From NCBI RefSeq assembly GCF_900187965.1, contig NZ_FZNL01000007.1, forward strand, positions 128,405 through 192,404: DNA of 64,000 nucleotides. The letters run 5' to 3'. A model generated the notes under the pieces. That model was given only the letters and a program-made list of their open reading frames with translations, ran no database searches and was not told the DNA's origin. The position numbers were made by a program, and so were the translations under genes. Origin of the DNA: Flavobacterium sp. ov086 (lineage in GTDB: Bacteria; Bacteroidota; Bacteroidia; Flavobacteriales; Flavobacteriaceae). Shown here piece by piece: positions 8,874 to 17,838 of the stretch. Position 1 is the stretch's first letter, and each line of letters starts with the position of its first letter.

Positions 8874-9584
8874 ATGAAGTTTTATTCAATTTCATTCGTT
8901 TTTTTCTTTTTCATGACATTAGCAAGTGCTCAACATCAACACAACAGTGTTAATACTGATGTACCTTCGACACATGGAATGTTGATTTTTGGAAAAGAAA
9001 AAATTTATGCTTCACACTTACCTATGTTTCATTCTCCACATGATTATCAAATTATTTTGGAGTTGGAATTGGATAATAATGCCAAGAAACTATTTATAGC
9101 CGATCAGGAAAATAATTCTGAATATAATACATACATGATTGAACCTGAAAAGTTCATTTTACCAAATATGATTCAGAATCCAAAACCATTTAAAGTAAAT
9201 CTTTACAGAGGTCATTTTGAAAGAGGTGGAAAAAAAATCGCTTCAGATATAGTGGTATCTATTAAGCAAGTGATTTTTTATAAAAAATTCAATGCAGCTG
9301 AAGCTAAGTCCAGTACTACCAATTTTATATTTTTTGGTAACACAAAAGAGCAGTTTATGGCGCATCAGATTACAAACAAACCTGATTTTGACCAGATTTT
9401 ACAAGTAAAAACAGCTTCGGATGCACTTGTAAAAAACGAAAAGTACAAATTAATCAATGTAAATAAATCCGAAAACAATTCAATTGGTGTAGCTGGAAAC
9501 GATATTCAGGTTGATGTTAATGGTACTAATTACGCTATTGCTGTTTTGAAACAATTGTATTTGGAATTTGATGATTTAAAATAA
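8874..9584 (+). CDS. Secreted protein of unknown function, His-rich N-terminus
   Basis: 236 residues with a clear signal peptide ending near LASAQ. The mature N-terminus begins HQHNSVN and continues with a histidine-rich stretch containing THGMLIFG and SHLPMFHSPHDYQ, which looks conserved and could bind a metal; that is an inference. The rest is predicted mostly beta strand, with alternating hydrophobic residues and no recognised catalytic motif. A candidate -7 element TATCTTCG lies at 8839-8846. The gene stands alone between the LRR lipoprotein and a palindromic element, so the neighbours give little help. I do not recognise the family. Confidence 0.7.
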   Translation: MKFYSISFVFFFFMTLASAQHQHNSVNTDVPSTHGMLIFGKEKIYASHLPMFHSPHDYQIILELELDNNAKKLFIADQENNSEYNTYMIEPEKFILPNMIQNPKPFKVNLYRGHFERGGKKIASDIVVSIKQVIFYKKFNAAEAKSSTTNFIFFGNTKEQFMAHQITNKPDFDQILQVKTASDALVKNEKYKLINVNKSENNSIGVAGNDIQVDVNGTNYAIAVLKQLYLEFDDLK

Positions 9585-9653
9585 TTCGAGATAATTATTT
9601 AACCATATAAGTTATTTACAAGGTTGGATTTTTTGCCACAAAATTAATTCAAG

Positions 9654-9950
9654 TTGCTAGTTTAAGCCAGATTAGGCATTAGAGATTTTGCTATTTTTTT
9701 GTTCCATCGGAACATTTCATTGGCAGAAAAAAATGTTTACGATTTGATATCATCCCTTAGGGATGTTTGATGAATTGTATGTCCATATATATTGGTTATG
9801 AAGCAAACGTTCCTACGGAACGTAAAAAAAACGCATTATTACTGGTCTACCGATGAAATGTTCCGATGGAATAAAAAGAAATAATTATTTGAAAATCAAT
9901 CAGTTGTATTTTAGTAATTCTCTAATGCTTAATCTGGCTTAAACGAGCAA
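9654..9950. mobile_element. MITE-like palindromic element with 32-bp terminal inverted repeats
   Basis: Ends 9654-9685 and 9919-9950 are inverted copies (GTTTAAGCCAGATTA followed by GCATTAGAGA) with two mismatches over 32 bases. Inside is another nested inverted pair (GTTCCATCGGAACATTTCAT near 9701, and its complement near 9850-9875) plus smaller palindromes (ACGTTCCTACGGAACGT, CATCCCTTAGGGATG). No open frame is present. The internal part belongs to the repeat family also found near 17954, 29199, 31727 and 54253. It fills the gap between the 8874 gene and the GNAT gene. Confidence 0.7.
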
Positions 9951-10016
9951 TTTCTACTAATTAATCTGCGTTATCTTCATTCCATTTTTAGGCAATGTAT
10001 GTTTAGCTTATTTACG

Positions 10017-10652
10017 TTACTTAACCACCGACGTATAAATACTATAAAGTTCCCACCCTAAAGTCTGGTAAAATAGTTTTCCTTCTTCTGTCGCAACCAA
10101 AAAATTATTGCGAACACCATTCGCTAAAGCAATCTTTTCAAGTTCTTTCATCAGTATAGTTGCAAGACCTTTTCTTCTATGATTAGTTTCGGTTGAAATC
10201 CTATCGTAAACAGCCAGGTCATCAACAAGAACCAAACGTCCTATTGAAGCTAATTCTCCATCTTTAGTAACAATTCGAACGACAAAAGTTGAATTATATT
10301 TTTCAAATTCTAATTTGTAGAGATCGTGCAAATAACTGTTCGGAATATCCATTTGATGAAAACAAAACATCATATAACCTTGAGGTTGAATAATCCATTT
10401 TGTAGATAGTATCCCTTTTAGTTCATCAGGAGAAGAGCAAATCTTTAGAAAAACTCCTGGTTCATCGATAGATTTTGATAATTGTATGAAATCATCGTTA
10501 AGTTCAGAAAAAACATAACGGCTTTTCTGGTTTTCATAACCCACATTAACCATAAGCCCTGATTTGTATTTAACAGGCAAAGGTAATTCTCTTGATAATG
10601 ACCACCCTTTAAGCCATTTCTCTACAATATCGAAAGAAACATTTTTTTTCAT
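10017..10652 (-). CDS. GNAT family N-acetyltransferase
   Basis: 211 residues. The C-terminal half has the GNAT acetyl-CoA signature: a strand (ASIGRLVLVDDLAVYDRIST), then HRRKGLATILMKELEKIA (the R-x-x-G-x-A pyrophosphate-binding loop), then FLVATEEGKLFYQTLGWE, the usual tyrosine-containing end of the fold. The N-terminal ~110 residues are not recognised and probably shape the substrate site. The acceptor is unknown. A -7-like element TATATTTG on the minus strand (10695-10702) lies about 45 bases upstream of the start, supporting separate transcription. Confidence 0.85.
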   Translation of the reverse strand: MKKNVSFDIVEKWLKGWSLSRELPLPVKYKSGLMVNVGYENQKSRYVFSELNDDFIQLSKSIDEPGVFLKICSSPDELKGILSTKWIIQPQGYMMFCFHQMDIPNSYLHDLYKLEFEKYNSTFVVRIVTKDGELASIGRLVLVDDLAVYDRISTETNHRRKGLATILMKELEKIALANGVRNNFLVATEEGKLFYQTLGWELYSIYTSVVK

Positions 10653-10694
10653 CGTATTACCATTGGTTTTAGAAGTTCTATTTTAAGAGATTGT

Positions 10695-10702
10695 CAAATA
10701 TA
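10695..10702 (-). promoter_or_regulatory. Bacteroidetes -7 element upstream of GNAT gene
   Basis: Reads TATATTTG on the minus strand, matching TAnnTTTG, about 45 bases before the GNAT start. A TTG lies roughly 16 bases further upstream, a little close for the usual -33 element. Confidence 0.5.
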
Positions 10703-10850
10703 AGACAATGAAAATTATCAATATTATGAGGTTTTTGAATTTTTATTACTACAAAATATTTAGAACTAATCTTAAAAATCTACTTCATAACAAATACTAA
10801 ATGAAATGTTAATACAATGTTTTATAATAAGACCTTTTTATTAATGTAAA

Positions 10851-10898
10851 CGTAACCTTGTTGACCTACCCTCATTTCTAATTTTGTAGACATATTAT
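10851..10898 (+). promoter_or_regulatory. Candidate ECF promoter block, copy 1 (upstream of sigma gene)
   Basis: CGTAACCTTGTTGACCTACC, then exactly 18 bases, then GACATATTAT. The same two blocks with identical 18-base spacing recur at 11623-11670 before the anti-sigma gene, differing at only two bases in the first block and one in the second. This suggests the sigma factor controls both its own gene and its anti-sigma gene. The flanking sequence 10653-11017 otherwise holds only the GNAT promoter and a short leader frame. Confidence 0.65.
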
Positions 10899-10917
10899 AA
10901 ACAACACACTGTAGAAT

Positions 10918-11025
10918 ATGTCATTTTTTAATTTAGGAATACATCGCAAGGAAACAATTGGAATTGGTGATTTGACAACCGCCATTCATTCTCTAAATAA
11001 TGCAAAAATAATGCGTTATGTATAA
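10918..11025 (+). CDS. Possible 35-residue leader ORF overlapping the ECF sigma start
   Basis: ATG at 10918 opens a frame of 35 codons (MSFFNLGIHRKETIG ... NNAKIMRYV) whose stop at 11023-11025 overlaps the sigma gene's ATG (11018). It begins 19 bases after promoter block 1; the anti-sigma ATG begins 21 bases after block 2. That matching distance argues it could be translated and couple into the sigma gene. The peptide has no recognised motif. It may be only a chance frame in a 5' leader. Confidence 0.35.
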   Translation: MSFFNLGIHRKETIGIGDLTTAIHSLNNAKIMRYV

Positions 11026-11575
11026 AAGGTTTACCGATGAAGAACTTGTTGAATTGTTGAAACAAGGCAAGGATAAAGCGTTTGATGAATTGTATTTTAG
11101 ATATCGGGATTTATTGGTTCGCTTCGTATATATAAGAATGAAATCAATTCCGGTTTCTGAAGAAATTGTTCAGGAAGTTTTCACCACAATCTGGGAGCGT
11201 CGGAAGACTCTGGTTATCCAAAAGAAATTTTCGGCTTATATCTATACTTCCGTTCGCTATGTAACTTTAGATTATATAAAATCACATACTGTAACTGATC
11301 AATATATTAAAGAAGTTATTGATAGAAATACTGTCGAATTCAGCAGCACTAATGCAACCGAAGATTCTATTTATTATGAAGAATTGCAGGAGGCGGTTGA
11401 TAAAGCGACTTTATTACTTCCCAAAAAATCCAAAGAAGTTTTTATTCTAAGCAGGATTAAGCATTACACCAACAAAGAAATAGCCGAAGAATTGAATGTT
11501 TCGCACGAAACCGTAAAGTATCATATTGCTTATGCATTAAAATTTATGCGAAGCTATTTGGGCGAATTCAACTGA
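11018..11575 (+). CDS. ECF sigma factor (FecI/RpoE-like, sigma-70 family)
   Basis: 185 residues with both ECF domains. Region 2 is DELYFRYRDLLVRFVYIRM, SEEIVQEVFTTIWERR and SAYIYTSVRYVTLDYIKSH. Region 4 is VDKATLLLPKKSKEVFILSRI followed by the helix-turn-helix TNKEIAEELNVSHETVKYHI. It should direct RNA polymerase to a small regulon when released by the FecR-type anti-sigma factor encoded 116 bases downstream. The following SusC carries an STN signalling domain, so the standard model is outer-membrane substrate binding, then FecR, then sigma release. Two identical-spacing promoter blocks upstream of this gene and of the anti-sigma gene are its likely targets. Confidence 0.92.
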   Translation: MYKRFTDEELVELLKQGKDKAFDELYFRYRDLLVRFVYIRMKSIPVSEEIVQEVFTTIWERRKTLVIQKKFSAYIYTSVRYVTLDYIKSHTVTDQYIKEVIDRNTVEFSSTNATEDSIYYEELQEAVDKATLLLPKKSKEVFILSRIKHYTNKEIAEELNVSHETVKYHIAYALKFMRSYLGEFN

Positions 11576-11622
11576 CGATAAATTTCTAAATTGTGATTAA
11601 GGTTTTGTTTTCTTAACAAAAG

Positions 11623-11670
11623 CGTAACCTTATCGACCTACCTGAAATTAACATTTCTAAGACATACTAT
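11623..11670 (+). promoter_or_regulatory. Candidate ECF promoter block, copy 2 (upstream of anti-sigma gene)
   Basis: CGTAACCTTATCGACCTACC, 18 bases, then GACATACTAT, ending 21 bases before the anti-sigma ATG at 11692. It is near-identical in sequence and identical in spacing to 10851-10898. Confidence 0.65.
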
Positions 11671-11691
11671 TAAAGAGATAAACAAATTATA

Positions 11692-12612
11692 ATGCCTGAA
11701 AAATTACATCGAGATATAAAACTTTTTTTAGAAGGAAAACCAACTTCAAAAGGAGAAGAATTATGGAATAACTGGTACAATCATCCGGAAGAAATATTGA
11801 ATAGTATCGATACTATTAAATCTGATCGTTCTAAATTAAAAAAAGAAATCCGTCATATAAAGAAATCAAACAAAGTTATTTTTCTTCAGAATAGAAATTG
11901 GTCAATCGCAGCTTCTCTATTGGTTTTAATGGGTTTGTCTTGTTTCTTTTACTTATCATCAGAAGAAGTTATTAGCAAACAGTACGCTACAAAATCAGGA
12001 GAACACGCAAAAGTTGTTTTGAGTGATGGAACAGAAATATGGCTTAACGCTGGAAGCCAATTAAAATATCCTGCCGAATTTAAAGGAGATACAAGAGAAG
12101 TTTATTTAAGTGGAGAAGCTTTTTTTGATGTTGCCAAAGACAAAAAACATCCTTTTATCATTCATACCCATAAAATGGATACCAAAGTTCTGGGAACCAG
12201 TTTTAACGTTCAGGCCTATCCGGATCATGCCACGCAAGAAGTTTCGGTTTTAACCGGAAGAGTAAATGTAAAATCGACCGTTACAGAAGAAAATGTATAT
12301 GTAACTCCGGGACAAAAAGTGGTTTTTAAATCGAAATGCAACAAGATGCAAGCCTTTACAGATATTCCGATGAATTCTATTTCGCTATGGCGAAAAAATA
12401 TCATTGTTTTTGAAGATGCTCCTTTACCGGAAGTAATTGCAACAATTAATCGCAATTATAATGTGAACATCCAACTTGAAAATAAGAATTTAAATAATCT
12501 GAAGATTAGCGCTTATTTCAAAGAACTTCCTGTTGATCAGGTGGTTGCTTTGGTATGCAATATCATAAATGCCAATTATAAACAAGAATCAGGAAATTAT
12601 ATCATACGATAA
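11692..12612 (+). CDS. FecR family anti-sigma factor
   Basis: 306 residues. A cytoplasmic N-terminal segment (~1-80) is followed by one membrane span (WSIAASLLVLMGLSCFFYL, about 86-104). The periplasmic FecR domain comes next (KVVLSDGTEIWLNAGSQLKYP, YLSGEAFFDVAKDKKHPFII, VLGTSFNVQAY, VSVLTGRVNV), then a C-terminal STN-like domain (LPEVIATINRNYNVNIQLEN). FecR proteins hold the ECF sigma factor and relay the signal from the TonB-dependent receptor. Neighbours on both sides (sigma factor, SusC with STN) complete the circuit. It has its own candidate promoter at 11623-11670. Confidence 0.92.
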   Translation: MPEKLHRDIKLFLEGKPTSKGEELWNNWYNHPEEILNSIDTIKSDRSKLKKEIRHIKKSNKVIFLQNRNWSIAASLLVLMGLSCFFYLSSEEVISKQYATKSGEHAKVVLSDGTEIWLNAGSQLKYPAEFKGDTREVYLSGEAFFDVAKDKKHPFIIHTHKMDTKVLGTSFNVQAYPDHATQEVSVLTGRVNVKSTVTEENVYVTPGQKVVFKSKCNKMQAFTDIPMNSISLWRKNIIVFEDAPLPEVIATINRNYNVNIQLENKNLNNLKISAYFKELPVDQVVALVCNIINANYKQESGNYIIR

Positions 12613-12633
12613 GTTGACAAAAAGAAATTAACA

Positions 12634-12697
12634 CATAGAAACATAGCTTTAGAATTAAAGCCAAAGACCATTTTACACGCCCTAAAAGCTATGTTTC
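12634..12697. repeat. 16-bp inverted repeat before the SusC gene
   Basis: ATAGAAACATAGCTTT near 12634-12649 is complementary to AAAGCTATGTTTCTAT near 12682-12697, giving a 16-base-pair stem. It lies between the anti-sigma stop and the SusC start. The CTATGTTTCTATGTG-type core also appears near 18276 and 20250. A stem-loop in the leader or a repeat element are both possible. Confidence 0.6.
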
Positions 12698-12798
12698 TAT
12701 ACGTTAGAGCTAATAAAAATAGCAGATTACAAAATTAAATTAAAAAAAAAGCTACGTAGAAAACCAATCATAATCAAGAACAATTAAAACTCAAAAAC

Positions 12799-15700
12799 AT
12801 GACTAAAAAGCAAATGCGGTTTATCCAAAACTGTCAGAGCATTAAAAAATCTGTATTGAAGAAAGCACTTCTTTTTGCTGCCTTATTCTTTATCGGATTA
12901 ACAGCAAAAGCGGCCAGCGTAGATATCGGCAAAAGAGTTACTCTAAAAGTTGAAAATGAAAGTATTAAAAATGTTTTTCAGAAGATAGAAAAACAAGTAG
13001 ATGTACATTTTATGTACGAAACGAATCAGGTTAATACCAATCAGAAAATTAGTTTAAAACTAAGTAATGTTACCCTTGAACAGGCATTAGATAAAATATG
13101 CAGCAATTTTTTCCTTAAATATGAAATTGTGAGCAATAATATTGTTATCAAAAAAAGTCAAAAAGTTTCAGATGCTGATCAGAATAAAATCAACATTTCG
13201 GGAACGGTTTATGGTGGAAATGACGGAATGCCTTTACCAGGTGTAGGTATAAAAGATAAAGGTTCTGATGCTGCGGCAACAACAGATTTTGACGGAACTT
13301 TTAAAATTGAAATCAACTCATCTGAGGCCATTCTTGTTTTTTCGTATGTTGGTTATGTTGATCAGGAAGTTAAAGTAACTTCAGCTGATAAAAACATCAC
13401 GATCAAATTAGTAGCTGATATGAAACAACTGCAGGAAGTTGTAGTTATGGGTTATGGAAGTGTAAAAAAGAATGAAGTTTTAGGATCTGTAGGATCTGTT
13501 TCTATGAAAGAAACTTCAAGCAGAACATACAATAGCGCTGCCGAATTATTGCAAGGTACAGTTGCGGGGGTTACTGTGATTAATAATGGTGGAGATCCAA
13601 CGGCGGAACCTACAATTAATATTCGTGGAATTGGTTCTTTGAATGCCGAAACGCCTTTAATCGTTTTGGACGGAATTATTTACAGCGGTTCTTTGAATAC
13701 TTTAAATCCAAATGATATTGCTTCGATAAGTGTTTTGAAAGATGCGGCTTCGGCAGCAATTTACGGAGCGAGAGCTTCTGGAGGTGTAATTTTAATTACG
13801 TCCAAAAAAGGAGTTTCTGAGAAGATTAATATAAATGTAAATTATCAGGGAGGTTTCCAGAATGTAGCCAAAAAACTGGATGTTCTTAACGCTGCCGAAT
13901 ATGCCGATGCTATGAACTTAGCCAGAGATAATGCAGGTATGCCAAGAATTCCGGCTTTTGATCCGGCATTTGAACCAACGGCAAGAACTACAAAAACTAA
14001 CTGGATGGATGAGATTTTCCATACAGGAGAAATTCAGGATTTGTCCCTTTCTATAAACGGTAAAACAGAAAAATCTAATTTCTTTGTTTCAGGAAGTTAT
14101 AGAAAAAACGAAGGGATTTTATTAAATACTTTTGGTGAGCGTTATACAGCAAGAGCAAACTCCTCTTTTAAATTAGCGCCAAATTTCACCATTGGAGAAA
14201 ATTTATCTTATTCGTTAACTAACGGTCAGAGTGCGAATACAACAAGTGGTTATACCGGAGCAATTTTGGCAGCCATTTTTTATCCTCCAAATGCAACGAT
14301 ATATAGAGAAGATGGTTCAGGACAATTTGGTGGAGTTCCGGAAAAATATATTGGTTCTTATGGAGATGTTATCAATCCTGTTGCTTATTTGAAAAGACTG
14401 GATAATAGAAATCCTGTGTCGACTATTTTGATCAATCCTTATGCAGAATGGGAAATAGTAAAAGGTTTGAAAGTAAAAACAAACTGGGGTTACACGAGAA
14501 TCCAGGATAATGCAAAAGATTTTGCAGTAAAAATTACAGAGCCGGGAAAAATATTTGACTTTAACCGTTTAACACAAAAGTCACTTACAACTACTGATTT
14601 ATTAGGGGAACAAACCATTTCTTATGAAACATCTTTAGGAAAACACAATTTCAAAGCTTTAGCCGGATATACATATCAGGAGACAAAGAGAGAATTTTAT
14701 ACGATCGAAGGAACAGGTTTTGATAACGAAGATCCATCGCAACGTTATTTGCTAAATGCGAAATTAATTCAGCAAACGGCAGCAGGATTATCTGATGAAA
14801 TTATTTCATCTTACGTGGGAAGGTTAAATTACGATTTCAATCAAAAATATTTATTCTCAGGAATTATTCGTCGTGACGGAACTTCAAAACTTTTATCAGA
14901 GAATCGTTGGAAAGTTTATCCTTCTATTTCTGCAGGATGGTTAATTTCTGAAGAAGAATTTATGAAAAACATCAGCCCAATCGTAAGTAATTTAAAATTA
15001 CGTGCAAGCTGGGGACAAATAGGAAATTTAGGTAATCTTGGACCATACCAATTTAGTGTTCCTTTGAATCAGACTCAGGCTTTGATTGGTTCAACTCCAA
15101 CAATTAATTATGGTTATGCCGAAGGTGAATTATCAAATCCTAACTTAAAATGGGAAAGTTCAGAACAGACAAATGTTGGTTTGGATTTCACAATGTTGAA
15201 CAACACCCTGATTGGATCTGTAGATGCCTATATTAAAAAGAACAAAGACATGTTGGTTCGTGATCAGCTTCCGGGTGTTTCAGGAACTCCACAAGGTCGA
15301 ATTGTAAACTCTGGAGATGTTGAAAATAAAGGTATTGAAGCTAGTTTGACGTATCAAAAAACGCGTGGAGAATTCAAGTTTGATGTAACTGCAAATGCAG
15401 CATTTTTAAGCAACAAAATTATCTCTATCAAAGATGGTTTAACTTCTCTTGAACCTTTAAACATTAGCCGAGTTCGTAGTTTGCCTTTAGCGAATATTTA
15501 TCAGGTTGGAAGCCCGGTTGGTGCTTATTACGGATATGCTACAGACGGATTGTTTCAGAGTACTGCCGAAGCAAAAGCATATAAAAACAGTTCTGGTACA
15601 GTGTATCAGCCAAATGCAGTTGCAGGAGATATTAAATTTAAAGATGTAAACGGAGATGGTGTTATCAATAACAACGACAGAGTAGTACTTGGAAATCCGT

Positions 15701-16188
15701 TTCCAAAAACCACTTACAGCTTAAATGCCAACTTTAGATATAAAGGTTTTGATATGAATGTCTTTTTTAACGCAGTAGCAGGAAATAAAATGTTTAATGC
15801 CGTAAAATATACAGGTCTAAACGCTTCTTTCCCTGGATATAATTTGTTGGCTGATTCTAAAAATGCTTGGTCGCCAACCAATACTGATACCAATATTCCA
15901 GTGCTTTCTTCAACAGACAATAACAATAACTTCGGAAGAATTTCTGATTTTTATATCGAAGATGCTTCATTCATAAGATTAAAAAATGTTTCGATTGGTT
16001 ATACAGTTAAAGATAATTGGTTAAACGGAAAAGCAAAACTTAGATTCTTTATTTCGGGACAAAATTTATTTACAATCACAAAGTACTCAGGAATGGATCC
16101 TGAAGTTGGTCTTAGCAACTTTGGTCTTGACTTAGGTAAATATCCACTTTCTCGTATTTATATGACGGGTGTAAATGCTACTTTTTAA
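12799..16188 (+). CDS. SusC-family TonB-dependent transporter with STN signalling domain
   Basis: 1129 residues: signal peptide (LLFAALFFIGLTAKA), STN domain about 50-120 (VTLKVENESIKNVFQKIEKQ, KICSNFFLKYEIVSNNIVI), carboxypeptidase-like beta domain about 130-215 (ISGTVYGGNDGMPLPGVGI), the TonB-box-like DMKQLQEVVVMGYGSV, plug (AAELLQGTVAGV, PTINIRGIGSLNAETPLIVL) and a long beta-barrel ending GVNATF. It forms the outer-membrane channel that imports ligand held by its SusD partner, powered by TonB. The STN domain is what lets it signal to the adjacent FecR. The SusD gene starts 20 bases downstream. The downstream phosphatase suggests a phosphorylated substrate, which is inference. Confidence 0.95.
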   Translation: MTKKQMRFIQNCQSIKKSVLKKALLFAALFFIGLTAKAASVDIGKRVTLKVENESIKNVFQKIEKQVDVHFMYETNQVNTNQKISLKLSNVTLEQALDKICSNFFLKYEIVSNNIVIKKSQKVSDADQNKINISGTVYGGNDGMPLPGVGIKDKGSDAAATTDFDGTFKIEINSSEAILVFSYVGYVDQEVKVTSADKNITIKLVADMKQLQEVVVMGYGSVKKNEVLGSVGSVSMKETSSRTYNSAAELLQGTVAGVTVINNGGDPTAEPTINIRGIGSLNAETPLIVLDGIIYSGSLNTLNPNDIASISVLKDAASAAIYGARASGGVILITSKKGVSEKININVNYQGGFQNVAKKLDVLNAAEYADAMNLARDNAGMPRIPAFDPAFEPTARTTKTNWMDEIFHTGEIQDLSLSINGKTEKSNFFVSGSYRKNEGILLNTFGERYTARANSSFKLAPNFTIGENLSYSLTNGQSANTTSGYTGAILAAIFYPPNATIYREDGSGQFGGVPEKYIGSYGDVINPVAYLKRLDNRNPVSTILINPYAEWEIVKGLKVKTNWGYTRIQDNAKDFAVKITEPGKIFDFNRLTQKSLTTTDLLGEQTISYETSLGKHNFKALAGYTYQETKREFYTIEGTGFDNEDPSQRYLLNAKLIQQTAAGLSDEIISSYVGRLNYDFNQKYLFSGIIRRDGTSKLLSENRWKVYPSISAGWLISEEEFMKNISPIVSNLKLRASWGQIGNLGNLGPYQFSVPLNQTQALIGSTPTINYGYAEGELSNPNLKWESSEQTNVGLDFTMLNNTLIGSVDAYIKKNKDMLVRDQLPGVSGTPQGRIVNSGDVENKGIEASLTYQKTRGEFKFDVTANAAFLSNKIISIKDGLTSLEPLNISRVRSLPLANIYQVGSPVGAYYGYATDGLFQSTAEAKAYKNSSGTVYQPNAVAGDIKFKDVNGDGVINNNDRVVLGNPFPKTTYSLNANFRYKGFDMNVFFNAVAGNKMFNAVKYTGLNASFPGYNLLADSKNAWSPTNTDTNIPVLSSTDNNNNFGRISDFYIEDASFIRLKNVSIGYTVKDNWLNGKAKLRFFISGQNLFTITKYSGMDPEVGLSNFGLDLGKYPLSRIYMTGVNATF

Positions 16189-16208
16189 AAAAATATAAAA
16201 CAAATAAA

Positions 16209-17744
16209 ATGAAAAATTTAAGTCTTTTATTATTGAGTTTTGTGCTTTTACTAGGCACTTCGGCTTGCGAAAGTGAACTTGATGTGATTCCGCAAGGAGC
16301 GCCGTCAAGCGGAAATTTCTGGAAAACGCCTGCTGATGCAAAAGCAGGAGTAAATGCGATTTATGCCTTATATTCTGATGATAACATGTACGGTCGTGGT
16401 TTTTTCTGGCTGAATAATGCGAGTGACGATATAGGAACCAAACCAAGACAAAATGCAGAACGTATCAAGAATTTTATTGTTGATGGAGCAGAGTCTGATA
16501 CTAAAGATATTTGGAGATTGCACTACGAAGTAATGAAACGTTGTAATGATGTGATCCGTAATATTCCGAAGATTTCGCTTGACGAAAAAACGAAAAACAT
16601 GATGCTTGGTGAAGCTTATTTTAATCACGCTGTAATGCATTTAGAATTAGCCTATCATTATGGAGACGATCGCGCGGGAATTCCAATTCAGGACAGAGCA
16701 GATCCAACAAATGTATATGTACCTCGTGCCAAAAACGTAGCAGAAAACTACGCTTATATCGCTGCAGATTTAGTTAAAGCTGCCGATTTATTGCCTTATT
16801 TTAATGAGCTTACACCAGACAATTACGGGCGTGCTCATAAAACTGCTGCCTGGGGATATTTAGTGCGTACGTATTTGTATGCAAAGGATTGGGACAATGC
16901 TATTAAATACGCAAACATGATCGTGAATAGCGGAAAACACAAATTACTTGATGATTTTGCTGATGTGTTTAAAATTAAAAACAATTGGTCATCAGAGTAT
17001 ATTTGGTCTGTAACTTCAAGTTCAGAAAACACAGGATTAGGTTCTATTTTTCCGGGAGTTTGTCTGGAAGATAAAGGCTGGGGAGTTTACAACGGTTGGG
17101 GAAATTTTTATCCTACCAAAGAATTGTTTGATGCGTATGATCCTGCTGATAAAAGACGAAGCGCTACAATTTTGCAAAAAGGAGATAAGTTCATGTATTT
17201 TGGTGAATTAGTAACTTTTAACGAAGGAAAATATGTTGTAAGTTCAAGTAACAGAACAGGATATCAGTTCAATAAATATATGGAGCCATTTGGTTACCCA
17301 AAAACAACTTCGGGCGGAATCGATATCCGTTATGTAAATGCAAATGGTGACAAACCTTCGACAGCTTTAAACGTACCTCTTTTACGTTATGCCGATGTGA
17401 TTTTGATGTTGGCAGAAGCCAAATTAATGAAAGGTCTAAGCGCTGATACCGAAATAAACATGATTCGTAATCGTGCTGGTTTACCAAGTATTTCAGGAGC
17501 AACATTAACAGATTTAAAAAGAGAAAGACGTTGCGAATTGGCAGGAGAATGGACAGATCGTCATTTTGATTTAGTACGTTGGGGCGATGCCCAGGCGACT
17601 TATGCAAAACCTTTACACCATTATAATGGAACCGTGATTTATCCTGCCCGTAATTTTAACCCTGCAGTTCATCATGTTTGGCCAATACCACCAGATGAAA
17701 TCGCAGTGAGCAAAGGTGCGCTTACACAGAATAAAGGCTGGTAG
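16209..17744 (+). CDS. SusD/RagB-family substrate-binding lipoprotein
   Basis: 511 residues with a lipoprotein signal (LLLGTSAC, lipidated Cys20). The SusD fold is shown by GNFWKTPADAKAGVNAIYALY, DIWRLHYEVMKRCNDVIRNI, AYFNHAVMHLELAYHYGD, AAWGYLVRTYLYAKDWDNAI, LRYADVILMLAEAKL and the C-terminal ERRCELAGEWTDRHFDLVRWGD ... WPIPPDEIAVSKGALTQNKGW. It sits on the cell surface as the lid of the SusC channel and binds the substrate. It is co-transcribed with the SusC gene (20-base gap) and followed by two terminators. The ligand is not evident. Confidence 0.95.
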   Translation: MKNLSLLLLSFVLLLGTSACESELDVIPQGAPSSGNFWKTPADAKAGVNAIYALYSDDNMYGRGFFWLNNASDDIGTKPRQNAERIKNFIVDGAESDTKDIWRLHYEVMKRCNDVIRNIPKISLDEKTKNMMLGEAYFNHAVMHLELAYHYGDDRAGIPIQDRADPTNVYVPRAKNVAENYAYIAADLVKAADLLPYFNELTPDNYGRAHKTAAWGYLVRTYLYAKDWDNAIKYANMIVNSGKHKLLDDFADVFKIKNNWSSEYIWSVTSSSENTGLGSIFPGVCLEDKGWGVYNGWGNFYPTKELFDAYDPADKRRSATILQKGDKFMYFGELVTFNEGKYVVSSSNRTGYQFNKYMEPFGYPKTTSGGIDIRYVNANGDKPSTALNVPLLRYADVILMLAEAKLMKGLSADTEINMIRNRAGLPSISGATLTDLKRERRCELAGEWTDRHFDLVRWGDAQATYAKPLHHYNGTVIYPARNFNPAVHHVWPIPPDEIAVSKGALTQNKGW

Positions 17745-17776
17745 TTTGTAGTTTCAGTTTGTTTGTTTTTTTTACG

Positions 17777-17803
17777 CTGCAAGCTTTGTTGTGGAGCTTG
17801 CAG
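17777..17803 (+). terminator. Hairpin after SusD gene
   Basis: CTGCAAGCT (17777-17785) pairs with AGCTTGCAG (17795-17803). It lies 33 bases after the SusD stop but lacks a strong T-run, so it is a weaker candidate than the next hairpin. Confidence 0.5.
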
Positions 17804-17838
17804 TTGTAAAGAAAAAATCAGATAAATTATTAGATATA

